Shown: positions 39,150 to 48,615, numbered from the stretch's first letter. The stretch: 64,000 nucleotides of DNA from Stenotrophomonas bentonitica (GCF_002887735.1 NZ_PKQP01000001.1:372001-436000); one strand, 5' to 3'. The notes: generated by a model not told the origin, from the sequence alone. Made by a program: numbers and translations.

Positions 39150-41261
39150 GTGATCGCACGTACACCCAAACTGGTACTGCTGACCCTGGCCGTTTCGGCC
39201 GCGCTGGTCGGCTGCGGCAAGAACGAAACCCCGGCCACGGACAGCGCAGCCTCCACTGCCGCGCCGGCGGCCCCGGCCGCTACCGAGTACAAGCTCGACG
39301 AGAGCAAGCTGCCGGCCTACAACGCCTTCCACCCGTCCGACCTGGACACCAGCATGGACGCCTGTGGCGCGTTCGGTGACTACGTCAACAGCAAGTGGCT
39401 GGCCGCCAATGAGATCCCGGCCGACCGCACCAGCTGGGGCGCCTTCACCATCCTGGACGAGCGCTCGGTCGCCGTGCAGCACCAGCTCGCCGAGCAGGTC
39501 GCGGCGGTCAAGAATCCGGCCGGCATCGAGAAGATCGTCGGCGATTTCTGGGCCACCGGCATGGACGAAGCCAAGATCAACGCCCAGGGCATCGAGCCGA
39601 TCAAGGCCGACCTGGCCGCCATTGACGGCCTGCAGGACAAGGACGCGATCGCCAACTACCTGCGCACCAGCGCCGCCAAGGGCGAGAACGTGCTGTTCGG
39701 CTTCGGTCCGGAAGCGGACTTCAAGAATTCCAGCATGAACCTGGCCTACGCCAGCCAGGGCGGCCTGGGCCTGCCGGACACCACCTATTACACCGACGCC
39801 AAGAACGCCGACAAGCTCAAGGCTTACCAGGCCCACGTGGCCAAGGTGCTGGAACTGGCCGGCGTGGCCACGGCCGACGCTGAGAAGCAGGCCGCCGATG
39901 TGGTCAAGTTCGAAACGCGCCTGGCCAAGGCGTCCAAGTCCAGCGTCGAGCTCTCGCGCGATGTCTCGCTGTTCTACAACCCGGTCACCGTGGCCGACGC
40001 GGACAAGCTGACCCCGAACTTCAGCTGGACCGAATTCTTCAAGGCCCAGGGCATCGCCGCCCCGGAGAAGTTCTCGCTGGCCATGCCCAGCTTCCACCAG
40101 GAAGTGAGCAAGGCACTGGGTGACACCGATCCGTCGGTGTGGCGTGCCTACCTGCGCTTCCATACCGTGGACAGCGCCTCGCCGTACCTGGCCGATGCCT
40201 TCGTCAATGAGAACTACAATTTCTACGGCAAGACCCTGAACGGTCAGAAGGAGCAGAAGCCGCGCTGGAAGCGCGTGCTGGGCACCATCGAAAACGATGC
40301 CGGTGATGCGTTCGGCCAGCTGTACGTGAAGGTCGCCTTCTCCCCCGAAGCCAAGGCCAAGATGGAAGAGCTGGTGAAGAACTTGGCCGCCGCCCTCAAG
40401 GAGCGCATCCAGGGGCTGACCTGGATGAGCGATGAGACCAAGGCCAAGGCCATCGCCAAGTGGGAAACCTTCACCCCGAAGATCGGCTACCCGGACAAGT
40501 GGCGTGACTGGAGCGGCCTGACCACCGGCCGCGACAGCTACCTGGGCAACGTCCGCGCCGCCAATGCGTTCAACTACAAGTTCGCGCTGTCCAAGATCGG
40601 CCAGCCGGTGGACAAGACCGAGTGGGGCATGACCCCGCAGACGGTCAATGCCTACTACAACCCGCTGCAGAACGAGATCGTCTTCCCGGCCGCCATCCTG
40701 CAGCCGCCGTTCTTCGACCCAAAGGCCGATGACGCGCTGAACTACGGCGGCATCGGTGCGGTGATCGGCCACGAAATGACCCACGGTTACGACGACCAGG
40801 GCAGCCGCTTCGGGCCGACCGGCAACTTCGAGAACTGGTGGACCGAGGCGGACACCAAGAACTTCAGCGGCCTGACCGGCAAGCTGATCAAGCAGTTCGA
40901 CGGTTACAAGGTGGACGGCCAGCCGGTCAACGGCAAGCTGACCCTGGGCGAGAACATCGCCGACCTGGGTGGCCTGGCCACCGCCTACGACGCCCTGCAG
41001 AAGGCCTCGGCCGGCAAGGAAGATCCGAAGGTCGACGGCTTCACCCGTGACCAGCGCTTCTTCTTCAACTGGGCCACCGTGTGGCGCACCAAGTACACCC
41101 CGGAGAACATGAAGGTCCGTCTGGCGACCGACCCGCATGCCCCGGCGCAGTTCCGCGCGATGGGTGCCCCGTCGAACCTGCCCACCTTCGCCGCGGCCTT
41201 CCAGTGCAAGGCCGGCTCGCCGATGGTGCGCGCTGGCGACCAGCAGGTCGTGATCTGGTAA
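39150..41261 (+). CDS. M13 family metallopeptidase, lipoprotein (active form)
   Basis: Neprilysin-like zinc endopeptidase of 703 residues. The signal peptide carries a lipobox (LVGC, Cys22), so it is membrane-anchored and faces the periplasm or outside. The zinc site is complete: HEMTH (His541, Glu542, His545) with the third ligand Glu601 in GENIADLGG. The substrate-binding NAYYNP and the M13 C-terminal end (QCKAGSPM, Trp at the very end) are present. Start is GTG at 39150 with GGAG 9 bases upstream. M13 enzymes cut small peptides; the substrate here is unknown. It is followed by a terminator and a degenerate paralogue. Confidence 0.93.
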   Translation: MIARTPKLVLLTLAVSAALVGCGKNETPATDSAASTAAPAAPAATEYKLDESKLPAYNAFHPSDLDTSMDACGAFGDYVNSKWLAANEIPADRTSWGAFTILDERSVAVQHQLAEQVAAVKNPAGIEKIVGDFWATGMDEAKINAQGIEPIKADLAAIDGLQDKDAIANYLRTSAAKGENVLFGFGPEADFKNSSMNLAYASQGGLGLPDTTYYTDAKNADKLKAYQAHVAKVLELAGVATADAEKQAADVVKFETRLAKASKSSVELSRDVSLFYNPVTVADADKLTPNFSWTEFFKAQGIAAPEKFSLAMPSFHQEVSKALGDTDPSVWRAYLRFHTVDSASPYLADAFVNENYNFYGKTLNGQKEQKPRWKRVLGTIENDAGDAFGQLYVKVAFSPEAKAKMEELVKNLAAALKERIQGLTWMSDETKAKAIAKWETFTPKIGYPDKWRDWSGLTTGRDSYLGNVRAANAFNYKFALSKIGQPVDKTEWGMTPQTVNAYYNPLQNEIVFPAAILQPPFFDPKADDALNYGGIGAVIGHEMTHGYDDQGSRFGPTGNFENWWTEADTKNFSGLTGKLIKQFDGYKVDGQPVNGKLTLGENIADLGGLATAYDALQKASAGKEDPKVDGFTRDQRFFFNWATVWRTKYTPENMKVRLATDPHAPAQFRAMGAPSNLPTFAAAFQCKAGSPMVRAGDQQVVIW

Positions 41262-41289
41262 CAAGCGCCCTTTGTTGAGCGTTGCGCAC

Positions 41290-41323
41290 GCAAAGGCCCG
41301 GGGAAACCCGGGCCTTTGCTTTT
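41290..41323 (+). terminator. Terminator between the two M13 genes
   Basis: 13-bp perfect stem (41290-41302 with 41307-41319) with a GAAA loop and four T residues after it. The two M13 genes are thus probably separate transcripts. Confidence 0.85.
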
Positions 41324-41403
41324 GGTGCGGGGGGCACCCATCACGCTCTTTTCGCTTTGCTTGGTACACTCGCGCGATCCCAATCCTGCTGGATTCGCTT
41401 TAC

Positions 41404-43416
41404 ATGTCCAACCTCCGTCCGCTCGCCATTGCCCTGGGCCTGAGCCTGGCCTCCCTGGTCATCGCACACGATGCGCACGCCGCGCAGAAGAAGAAGGCCG
41501 CCGCCCGTGCGCCGGCCGTCAGCGCCCAGTGCAGCGACTTCTACGAGGCCACCAATGCGACCTGGCTGAAAGCCAATCCGGTGCCGCAGACCGGTGCCAC
41601 CACCGCACTGGGCCAGCTGGCCGACCGCGCACGCCAGCAGCAGCGTGAACTGCTGGATGGCGCGATGACCGCGCCGCAGGGCAACGTGCAGAAGCTGCTC
41701 GGCGACTTCTGGGCCAGCGGCCTGGACGAGGCCGCGGTGGAAGCCGACGGCTCCAACCCGATCGCCCCGCTGCTGACCCGCATCAACGCGATCAAGAAGG
41801 CCAAGGACGTGCCGGCCTCGATCGCCGCGCTGCACCAGGTGGGCATCCCGGTGGCCTTCAACTTCGCCCCGGACGTGGACCTGAAGGCACTGGACCGCCA
41901 CATCGGCTACTTCATGCAGGGCGGCATGGGCTTGCCGGACCCGGCGTTCTACACCCGTACCGATGCCGACACCGTCGCGCTGATGGCGCGCTACCGCACC
42001 TACGTCAAGCAGGTGCTGGCGCTGACCGGCACCCCGGCGGACAAGCTCGATGCCGAATCGCAGTCGGTGATCGCACTGGAAACCGAACTGGCGCGCAATG
42101 CGCAGTCGCTGGCTGGCATCAACAACCCGTTCAACAACTACGCGCCGATCTCCACCAAGGAGCTCAACAGCCGTTACCGCAACCTGCAGCTGGAGGCCTT
42201 CCTGAAGGCACAGGGCGTCAATGACGACCTGGTCTCGCTGTCCGATCCGGCGCTGTTCAAGCAGCTCGACGGCATGGTCACCCGGCTCAAGCCGGAGCAG
42301 TGGAAGGTCTACCTGCGCTGGCGAGTGGGTGATGCGATGGCCCCGTACCTGTCCAAGGCCTACCGCGATGCCGAGTTCGAGTTCCGCGGCCGCGTGATGC
42401 GTGGCCAGACCCTGCCGCCGGCACGCTGGGAGCAGGTGCTGGATGCGATCAACGTCGCCGCCGGCCCGATGGTCGGCCGCGAGTACGCCGCCAAGCACCT
42501 CTCGGCCGACGACCGTCGCAAGGCGGCGCTGGTGGTGGACAAGATCCGCGAAGTGCAGATCGATGCGGTCAAGCGCAGCACCTGGATGAGCGATGAGGCC
42601 AAGACCGAAGCGCAGGCCAAGCTGGCCGCGCTGAAGATCGAGATCGGCACCCCGCTGCGCGATCTGGACTACACCGTGCAGCCGATGGGCCGTGGCAGCT
42701 TTGGCGGCAACATGCTGATCGCCTCGACCTGGCGCCACCGCGAAGAGATGAAGCGCATCGGCAAGGGCAACGCCGACCGTCGCTGGGACGTGCTGCCGCA
42801 GCAGCCGGCCCTGGCCTACGACATCGCGCAGAACCGCCTGATCGTCACCGCCGCCGTGCTGCAGGGCCCGGTGTTCAATGCCAAGGGCGATACCGCCGAC
42901 CTGTTCGGCAGCTACGGCGCGCTGGTCGCGCACGAGCTGACCCGCGCGATCGACGCCAAGGGCGCGCTGGTGGATGCCAAGGGCGAACTGCGCAGCTGGT
43001 GGACCCCGGCCGACAAGACCGCCTGGACCCTGTTCGGCAACCGCGTGGCCGCGCAGTACAGCGGCTATGACTACCCGGGCGTGAAGGGCGCCAAGGTCAA
43101 CGGTGAACTCACCCGTGAAGAGAACCTGGCCGACCTGGCCGGCCTCGAACTGGCGTGGGAGGCCTACAAGGCCGTTGAGCCGGCCGCCAAGCCGGCCGCA
43201 CAGCAGGGCTTCTTCCGTGCCTGGGCGAGCCTGTGGCCGCAGCAGCTCTCGCCGAACGTCGCCGCCCAGCGCCTGAGCTCGGACATCCTGGCCCCGGGCC
43301 GCTGGCGCACCAACGGCCCGCTGTCCAACCTGCCGGCCTTCGGTGCCACGTTCACCTGCAAGCCGGGCCAGCCGATGCAGCGCGTGGACAACGACCAGAT
43401 CAAGGTCTGGCGCTGA
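41404..43416 (+). CDS. M13 family peptidase homologue with degenerate zinc site
   Basis: 670-residue paralogue of the preceding gene with the same M13 layout and a signal peptide (cleavage after AHAA near 30) but no lipobox. The HExxH motif reads HELTR: His510 and Glu511 remain, while the second zinc-binding His is Arg514 (codon CGC at 42943-42945). The NAYYN substrate motif has become LAYDI. The third ligand Glu573 is kept (EENLADLAG). The frame is intact and long, with ordinary codon use, so it is not a decaying pseudogene. It is probably a catalytically inactive homologue that binds peptides or partners. ATG at 41404; upstream in-frame starts overlap the terminator. Confidence 0.88.
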   Translation: MSNLRPLAIALGLSLASLVIAHDAHAAQKKKAAARAPAVSAQCSDFYEATNATWLKANPVPQTGATTALGQLADRARQQQRELLDGAMTAPQGNVQKLLGDFWASGLDEAAVEADGSNPIAPLLTRINAIKKAKDVPASIAALHQVGIPVAFNFAPDVDLKALDRHIGYFMQGGMGLPDPAFYTRTDADTVALMARYRTYVKQVLALTGTPADKLDAESQSVIALETELARNAQSLAGINNPFNNYAPISTKELNSRYRNLQLEAFLKAQGVNDDLVSLSDPALFKQLDGMVTRLKPEQWKVYLRWRVGDAMAPYLSKAYRDAEFEFRGRVMRGQTLPPARWEQVLDAINVAAGPMVGREYAAKHLSADDRRKAALVVDKIREVQIDAVKRSTWMSDEAKTEAQAKLAALKIEIGTPLRDLDYTVQPMGRGSFGGNMLIASTWRHREEMKRIGKGNADRRWDVLPQQPALAYDIAQNRLIVTAAVLQGPVFNAKGDTADLFGSYGALVAHELTRAIDAKGALVDAKGELRSWWTPADKTAWTLFGNRVAAQYSGYDYPGVKGAKVNGELTREENLADLAGLELAWEAYKAVEPAAKPAAQQGFFRAWASLWPQQLSPNVAAQRLSSDILAPGRWRTNGPLSNLPAFGATFTCKPGQPMQRVDNDQIKVWR

Positions 43417-43435
43417 GCCCAGCAAGGCAGCAACG

Positions 43436-43466
43436 AAAAGGGCGCCCATTGGGCGCCCTTTTCATT
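43436..43466 (+). terminator. Terminator of the second M13 gene
   Basis: 12-bp perfect stem AAAAGGGCGCCC / GGGCGCCCTTTT with an ATT loop (43436-43462), bidirectional in form. Confidence 0.85.
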
Positions 43467-43467
43467 T

Positions 43468-43508
43468 AACGGGGACGGAGGTGGTTATTAACTACCTCCG
43501 TCCCTGTT
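43468..43508. repeat. 41-base near-perfect palindrome
   Basis: Arms 43468-43487 and 43489-43508 pair around a single central T; the only two mismatches are G-T wobbles. The core reads GGGACGGAGGT / ACCTCCGTCCC. It is not the SMAG type. It could be a second REP family or the terminator of the rhomboid gene. Confidence 0.7.
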
Positions 43509-43515
43509 ATTTGCG

Positions 43516-44190
43516 TTACTTGATGCTTCGCAGATGGTTGGGCCGCTTCGGCGGGCCCGGCGGTCGCCGGTTGTTGAACGGCGGTTGGCCGCGCCAATAG
43601 CGGATCAGCAGCCAGCCGAACAGCATGCCGCCCAGGTGGGCGAAATGGGCCACGCCCGGCTGCCAGCCGGTGGCGCCCAGCATCAGCTCCATTGCACCGA
43701 ACACGATCACGAACGTGCGCGCCTTCATCGGGATGGGCGGGAACAGCAGCATCACCCGCTGGTTGGGGAACAGCATGCCGTAGGCCAGCAGCAGGCCGAA
43801 CACACCACCGGACGCACCCAGCACCGTGGCCGGATCGGCCAGCATCATGCCGACCAGCAGCTGGCACAGCCCGGCACCGGCGACGCACACCAGGTAATAG
43901 ATCAGGAAGCGCTTCTCACCCCAGGTCTGTTCCAGCGGCGCGCCGAACATGAAGAGCGCGAGCATGTTGAAGAACAGATGGCCGAAGCTGCCATGCAGGA
44001 AGCCATAGGTCAGCAGCTGCCAGGGCTGGAAGTTGCCGCCCGGCGAGAACGGATCGAAGCCGCCGCCCAGGGGCTGCAGCATGAAAGGCTCGAAGGTGCC
44101 GTTGCCGAGCAGGAACGGCTGCTGCAGCAGGAACAGCACGGCGTTGGCGATCAACAACGCTTTGGTGACAGTAGGCAGTCGCGGAAACAT
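43516..44190 (-). CDS. Rhomboid family intramembrane serine protease
   Basis: 224-residue integral membrane protease. The catalytic serine is Ser127 in GASGGVFG and the catalytic His is His185 in AHLGGMLFG; the HGSFGHLFFNM segment (66-76) is the rhomboid loop/TM2 signature. Six membrane helices are expected. The C terminus is a basic Pro/Arg/Asn tail (QPPFNNRRPPGPPKRP). Rhomboids cleave transmembrane substrates; none is identifiable nearby. The ATG at 44188-44190 is preferred over one at 44220 because AAAGGA lies 7 bases upstream. Confidence 0.92.
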   Translation of the reverse strand: MFPRLPTVTKALLIANAVLFLLQQPFLLGNGTFEPFMLQPLGGGFDPFSPGGNFQPWQLLTYGFLHGSFGHLFFNMLALFMFGAPLEQTWGEKRFLIYYLVCVAGAGLCQLLVGMMLADPATVLGASGGVFGLLLAYGMLFPNQRVMLLFPPIPMKARTFVIVFGAMELMLGATGWQPGVAHFAHLGGMLFGWLLIRYWRGQPPFNNRRPPGPPKRPNHLRSIK

Positions 44191-44279
44191 GGGGGCATCC
44201 TTTGGAACTGCCTCCATCATAGCCGCAGCACCCCGCTGCGATCTGCGCGCCAGCGCCCGCGTTCAACCCGCAGGCAGCG

Positions 44280-44627
44280 TCAGCCCGGCCCCCACAGGGC
44301 GGCATCCAGATCGTTGCCACCGGCCACCGGCATTCCCTTGACCCGGCCGCGCTCCACCACCACGCCCTCGGCACGCAACCGCTGGCTCTGCTCCTTCCAG
44401 CCGGCCGAGCCTTCCGGCATCGCAATGCGCCCGTCCGAGCGCAGCACGCGGTGCCACGGCAGGTCGGGGTCGTCATTCATGCCGAGCACGCGTGCGGTCA
44501 GCCGCGCCCTGCCCGGCAGCCCGGCCTTGGCGGCGACCTGGCCGTAGCCCATCACCTGCCCGCGCGGAATCGCATGGATCACCGCCAGGATCCGCGCCCG
44601 TGCCTGCGCGGCCGCGTCATCGCCCAT
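44280..44627 (-). CDS. Alkyltransferase-like protein (ATL, MGMT family without catalytic Cys)
   Basis: 115-residue DNA-binding protein of the O6-alkylguanine transferase fold. The active-site PCHRV of true transferases is PWHRV here (Trp58 in LPWHRVLRSDG), the hallmark of ATL proteins that flip and flag alkylated guanine for nucleotide excision repair rather than repairing it themselves. The recognition helix ARLTARVLGM and the RGQVMGYGQVA start are present. An alternative GTG start at 44642 would overlap the preceding DMT gene stop as GTGA and add 5 residues. Downstream of the exporter gene on the same strand. Confidence 0.85.
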   Translation of the reverse strand: MGDDAAAQARARILAVIHAIPRGQVMGYGQVAAKAGLPGRARLTARVLGMNDDPDLPWHRVLRSDGRIAMPEGSAGWKEQSQRLRAEGVVVERGRVKGMPVAGGNDLDAALWGPG

Positions 44628-44638
44628 GGCAGCGGCGT

Positions 44639-45559
44639 TCACGCGCGGACCCGGCTGACCAGCAGCACGCCGAGCAGGACCAGGGCCGTGCCGAGGATCT
44701 GCCACGTTCCCATGGGTTCGTCGAGCAGCCATAGACTCATCACGATGGTGGAGACCGGACCGAGCATACCGACCTGCGCGGCCAGCGACGAGCCGATCCG
44801 CTTCACCGCCAGCATGATCGCCATCACGGGCAGCACCGTGCAGACCGTCGCATTGATCAGCGACAGCCAGTACACCGGCGGGGGTGCCTGGCCCAGGGCG
44901 GACATCGGGTGCAGCACCGCGAAGTGCAGCACGCACAGCACGCAGGCTACGCAGCTGGCGTAGGCGGTCAGGCGGATCGCGCCGATCCGCGCCACCACCT
45001 GGCCGCTGCCGAACAGATACAGCGCATAGCTCAGCGCACTGGCGAACACCAGTGCACTGCCCAGCACGATGCGCCCGCCTTCCAGCTGCAGGTCATGGCC
45101 AAAGGCCAGCAGCACGCCGAGATAGCTGAGCACCAGTGCCGCCACCTGCCAGCGACCAGGGCGCTTCTTCAGCAGGACCAGGCTGATCAGCAGCACCAGC
45201 GTGGGGTTCAAATACAGGATCAGCCGCTCCAGGGTGACACTGATGTACTGCAGGCCCTGGAAGTCCAGCAGGCTGGACAGGTAGTAGCCGGTGAAGCCCA
45301 GCCACACCACGCGCCCGCGGTCGCCCCAGGACAATGCCGGCGCGCGCCGCGCCGACCATACCGCCAGCACCGCGAACAACGGAAAGGCCATCAGCATCCG
45401 CAGTGCCAGCAGCGTGGTGGCATCCACCCCGTGCCGGTACGCAAGTTTGACGATGACCGCCTTGCCCGAGGCGGCAATGGCCCCGATCGCGGCCAAGGCG
45501 ATGCCGCCGGCGGCGATGCGACTGGAGGACGTGGGGAGCGAGGAAGCGGGTGACGACAT
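44639..45559 (-). CDS. DMT superfamily (EamA) transporter
   Basis: 306-residue inner-membrane protein with ten predicted helices in two EamA repeats (about 20-150 and 165-300). The signature YISVTLERLILYLNPTLVLLISLVLLKKRPG closes the first repeat and LDEPMGTWQILGTALVLLGVLL the second. Such carriers export amino acids, nucleosides or other metabolites; the substrate cannot be told. The start is set at ATG 45557-45559, giving MSSPASSLP; a GTG seven codons upstream is possible. Ends beside the ATL gene. Confidence 0.8.
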   Translation of the reverse strand: MSSPASSLPTSSSRIAAGGIALAAIGAIAASGKAVIVKLAYRHGVDATTLLALRMLMAFPLFAVLAVWSARRAPALSWGDRGRVVWLGFTGYYLSSLLDFQGLQYISVTLERLILYLNPTLVLLISLVLLKKRPGRWQVAALVLSYLGVLLAFGHDLQLEGGRIVLGSALVFASALSYALYLFGSGQVVARIGAIRLTAYASCVACVLCVLHFAVLHPMSALGQAPPPVYWLSLINATVCTVLPVMAIMLAVKRIGSSLAAQVGMLGPVSTIVMSLWLLDEPMGTWQILGTALVLLGVLLVSRVRA

Positions 45560-45747
45560 CAGGACGGCGAACAGCCGCACGGAGGCGGCTGGGCAGCAGG
45601 TGGGGCGGCCATTGTCGCATGCGTGGCGGCGGGTGTTCTGCGCCGGCAGACGCTGCGGGAACGGCGCTCCGATCCTGTTTCAACGGCGAAAAGGGCTCGG
45701 CCGACCGAAAGACCCGGCGCCTGCGGAAGGCTGTGCCGCTTCGTGCG

Positions 45748-45774
45748 CGGTTGCCACGCATGGCGTGGCACTAC
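45748..45774. repeat. SMAG/REP-type palindrome
   Basis: Read on the minus strand it starts GGTAGTGCCACGCC; perfect arms TGCCACGC / GCGTGGCA (45752-45770) around ATG. It lies in the 260-bp gap between the DMT gene and the reductase gene; the rest of the gap shows nothing. Confidence 0.7.
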
Positions 45775-45821
45775 CTGGATCCCGGGCGCGGCTTCGGCGG
45801 CGACACGCCGCGGGCGCGCTT

Positions 45822-47183
45822 TCAGCGCATCAGTACGACTTCTTCTGCCGAGGTCGGATGGATCGCCACGGTGTCGTCGAACTGGGCCTTGGTCACGCCC
45901 ATCTTCACCGCCAGGGCAAACCCCTGCAGGATTTCATCGGCAGACTCGCCCAGCAGGTGCACACCGACCACGCGCTCCTCCTCGCCCACGCAGACCAGCT
46001 TGAACACGCTGCGCTGGGTGCCGTCGGCCAGCGCCTGCAGCATCGGGCGGAAGTTGCTGCGGTACACGCGCACGTCGCCGTACTTCGCACACGCCTCCTC
46101 TTCACTCAGCCCCACGGCGCCGAGCGCCGGATGCGAGAACACCACGCTGGCCACGTTCTCATAGTCCATCTTCGCCTGGGGCTGGCCACCGAACAGGCGG
46201 TCCATCAGCTTGCGCGCCGCGGCGATTGCCACCGGGGTCAGGCCGACCTTGCCGGCGATGTCACCCACCGCGTGCACGCTGGGTACCGCGGTGGTCTGCC
46301 ACGCATCGACCTCGACCTCGCCCTTGTCGCCCACCACCACGCCGACCGCCTCCAGCCCGAGATCGGCACTGTTGCCGCGCCGGCCGGTGGCAAAGAACAC
46401 GGCATCGAATTGGCCATCTGCGGGTCCATCGTGCCCGAACGCCACAATGGCATCGCCGTCACGGCGCAGCTCGCGCAGGCGGTAGCCGAAGTGGACCTGC
46501 ACGCCTTGATGGCGCAGATTCTCGGCAAGTTGTCCGGTAAGCTCCGCATCGAAGCGCTCCAGCAGGCGCTCGCCACGGACCAGCAGGGTCACGCGGCTGC
46601 CAAGGGCCTGCAGCAGCCCGGCCAGCTCGACCGCGATGTAGCCGCCGCCGACGATCGCGACGCGTTCGGGCGCGCTGCACAGGTTGAAGAAATCATCGGA
46701 AACCAGGCCAAGCTCGGCGCCGGGAATGTCCGGGCGCTGCGGATGCGCGCCGGTGGCGATCAGGATGTGCGCGGCGCTGATGCGTACACCATCGCTGCAT
46801 TCCACGGTGTGCGCGTCGACCAGCCGACCACGGCGAGGCACGCGCACCACCTTGTTCTCATCCAGGCGCTTGAGATAGCTGGCATGGATGTTGGCGATGT
46901 AGGCCTGGCGGTGTACCACCAGTTCTTTCCAATCCAGCGAGGGGCGTACCGGGACATCGAATCCCATCGCCGCGGCAAGGCCGATGCGTGCAGACAGATC
47001 GGCGGCCAGCCACATCGCCTTCTTGGGGACACAGCCGACGTTGACACAGGTGCCACCGAGTTCGCCCGGCTCCAGCATCGCCACCCGCTGCCCATGCTGC
47101 GCAGCGCGGAAAGCCGCGGCCAGGCCGCCGGAACCACCGCCCAGCACGATCAGGTCATAGTCGTATTGCGTCGTCATTGGCAT
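45822..47183 (-). CDS. gor: Glutathione-disulfide reductase-like flavoprotein
   Basis: 453-residue pyridine nucleotide-disulfide oxidoreductase. FAD site GGGSGGLAAA, redox pair Cys46 and Cys51 in GGTCVNVGCVPKK, NAD(P) site VGGGYIAVELAG, the GDIAG motif and the C-terminal HPTSAEE with the active-site His-Glu pair. The GGTCVNVGCVPKK and HPTSAEE forms fit glutathione reductase (Gor). Between the second GxGxxA-type site and the redox site the residues are compatible with NADPH use (VRGERLLERFD), though this is not certain. Two in-frame ATGs two codons apart (47183 and 47177) are both plausible starts. Confidence 0.88.
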   Translation of the reverse strand: MPMTTQYDYDLIVLGGGSGGLAAAFRAAQHGQRVAMLEPGELGGTCVNVGCVPKKAMWLAADLSARIGLAAAMGFDVPVRPSLDWKELVVHRQAYIANIHASYLKRLDENKVVRVPRRGRLVDAHTVECSDGVRISAAHILIATGAHPQRPDIPGAELGLVSDDFFNLCSAPERVAIVGGGYIAVELAGLLQALGSRVTLLVRGERLLERFDAELTGQLAENLRHQGVQVHFGYRLRELRRDGDAIVAFGHDGPADGQFDAVFFATGRRGNSADLGLEAVGVVVGDKGEVEVDAWQTTAVPSVHAVGDIAGKVGLTPVAIAAARKLMDRLFGGQPQAKMDYENVASVVFSHPALGAVGLSEEEACAKYGDVRVYRSNFRPMLQALADGTQRSVFKLVCVGEEERVVGVHLLGESADEILQGFALAVKMGVTKAQFDDTVAIHPTSAEEVVLMR

Positions 47184-47331
47184 CGCTCAACTCGGTAAGG
47201 GGCAGGATCGATCGCCGGCGCGCGGGCAGTTGATCAGCTCTGCCATCAACCGCCGGTGCCGACGCTCATGCGCATTCCCAGCATGCCATGACCGGCCGCG
47301 ATCCAGACGTGAGGGGCTCGGCGCGACGGGG

Positions 47332-48579
47332 TCAGGTCCGGCGCAGCGGCGGCCACTGCAGATAGGTCATCGCGCGCCAGATCCACTCCAGCGGCCCGAA
47401 GCGGAAGCAGCGCAGCCACAAATGGCTGATGCCGACCTGCAGCGCGAACAGCGCCAGCGCAAAGGGGATCTGCCACAGCCGGGGCATCGCCTCGAACGCG
47501 CCCAGTCCGTATCCATAGAACACCCAGGTGCAGACCAGCGACTGCCCGATGTAGTGGGTCAACGCCATCCGCCCCATCGGCGCCAGCAACTGCAGCCGCG
47601 CGCGCCAGTGCACGATCCAGGCCAGGTACCCCAGGCACATCAGCAGCCCGGCCAATGCACTCACGGCGTAGGCCACGCCACCGGCAAGATCCAGCGTGCC
47701 AGGGGCCTGGTACGGATGCCAGATTGCACTGCCCAGCATCAACACCAGGCCGACCGGCAGGGCGATCCAGCGCAGCCGCGCATACAGCCGCGCGAACCGT
47801 TCCGGCTCGGCCAGCGCGCCGCTACGGGCGAACCAACTGCCGATCAGGAACATGCCCAGCACTTCCGGACCGATCACGAAGATGCCCGAGAGCATCGCGC
47901 CGAGGTCGCGCAGGCGTTGGCCGACGGCCTCGCCCCACGTGCCGTGCGCGTACGCCTGCCGTTGCAGTTCGATCGTGCGCTGGGCCTGGGCGATGGCCTC
48001 GCGCAGCGGGTCCTGCGCGTGCTCCATGCTGGCCATCCAACTCATCAGTGCACCCAGCACCAGCACCAGCCCGGCCGCGCCCAGGTAGCTGATCGCGCCC
48101 ATCGCCGGCAGCCAACTGCGCGGCGCTTCGCGGCAGGCGAGCAACAGCAGCGAGATCAACGCGTAGATCACCAGGATGTCGCCGGACCACACCAGCAGCG
48201 CATGGCACAGGCCGATCAGCAGCAGGGCGGCGCTGCGGCGCAGATAGAACGGTGCGAACGCGCGGCCAGCCGTTTCGGCGCGCTGCGCCATGACGGAAAA
48301 GCCGGCGCCGAACAGCAGCGAGAACAGGGTGAAGAACTTGCCCTGGACCAGAACGTAGATCGCCGCGTCGGCCCAGTAGTCCGCGCCCTGCCAGTGCGGA
48401 TCGATGCCGGTGAAGGACAGGTCCAGCGGACCGCTGAACGCCTCCATGTTCATCAGCAGGATGCCCAGCAACGCGAACCCGCGCAGGATATCGATGACGG
48501 CGATGCGCTCATGCGCGCCCACCGGCTGCAAAGGAGAAGAAGCTGCGTTCACAGGCAATCCGCTGACCAGGTCCGTCAT
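47332..48579 (-). CDS. DUF418 family membrane protein (YeiB-like)
   Basis: 415-residue integral membrane protein with about ten helices. DUF418 features: ERIAVIDILRGFALLGILLMNM at the start and the C-terminal half with PMGRMALTHYIGQSL, then LQVGISHLWLRCFRFGPLEWIWR. These proteins are related to acyltransferase-like heparan/OatA-type membrane families, but their function is unproven. Starts with ATG at 48577-48579 and is followed by a 148-bp gap before the reductase gene, in which I see no signal. SlyD lies upstream with a terminator between. Confidence 0.88.
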   Translation of the reverse strand: MTDLVSGLPVNAASSPLQPVGAHERIAVIDILRGFALLGILLMNMEAFSGPLDLSFTGIDPHWQGADYWADAAIYVLVQGKFFTLFSLLFGAGFSVMAQRAETAGRAFAPFYLRRSAALLLIGLCHALLVWSGDILVIYALISLLLLACREAPRSWLPAMGAISYLGAAGLVLVLGALMSWMASMEHAQDPLREAIAQAQRTIELQRQAYAHGTWGEAVGQRLRDLGAMLSGIFVIGPEVLGMFLIGSWFARSGALAEPERFARLYARLRWIALPVGLVLMLGSAIWHPYQAPGTLDLAGGVAYAVSALAGLLMCLGYLAWIVHWRARLQLLAPMGRMALTHYIGQSLVCTWVFYGYGLGAFEAMPRLWQIPFALALFALQVGISHLWLRCFRFGPLEWIWRAMTYLQWPPLRRT

Positions 48580-48615
48580 TATGCCGTGCGCACGGCGGCC
48601 TGCCGCGGAAACGAA

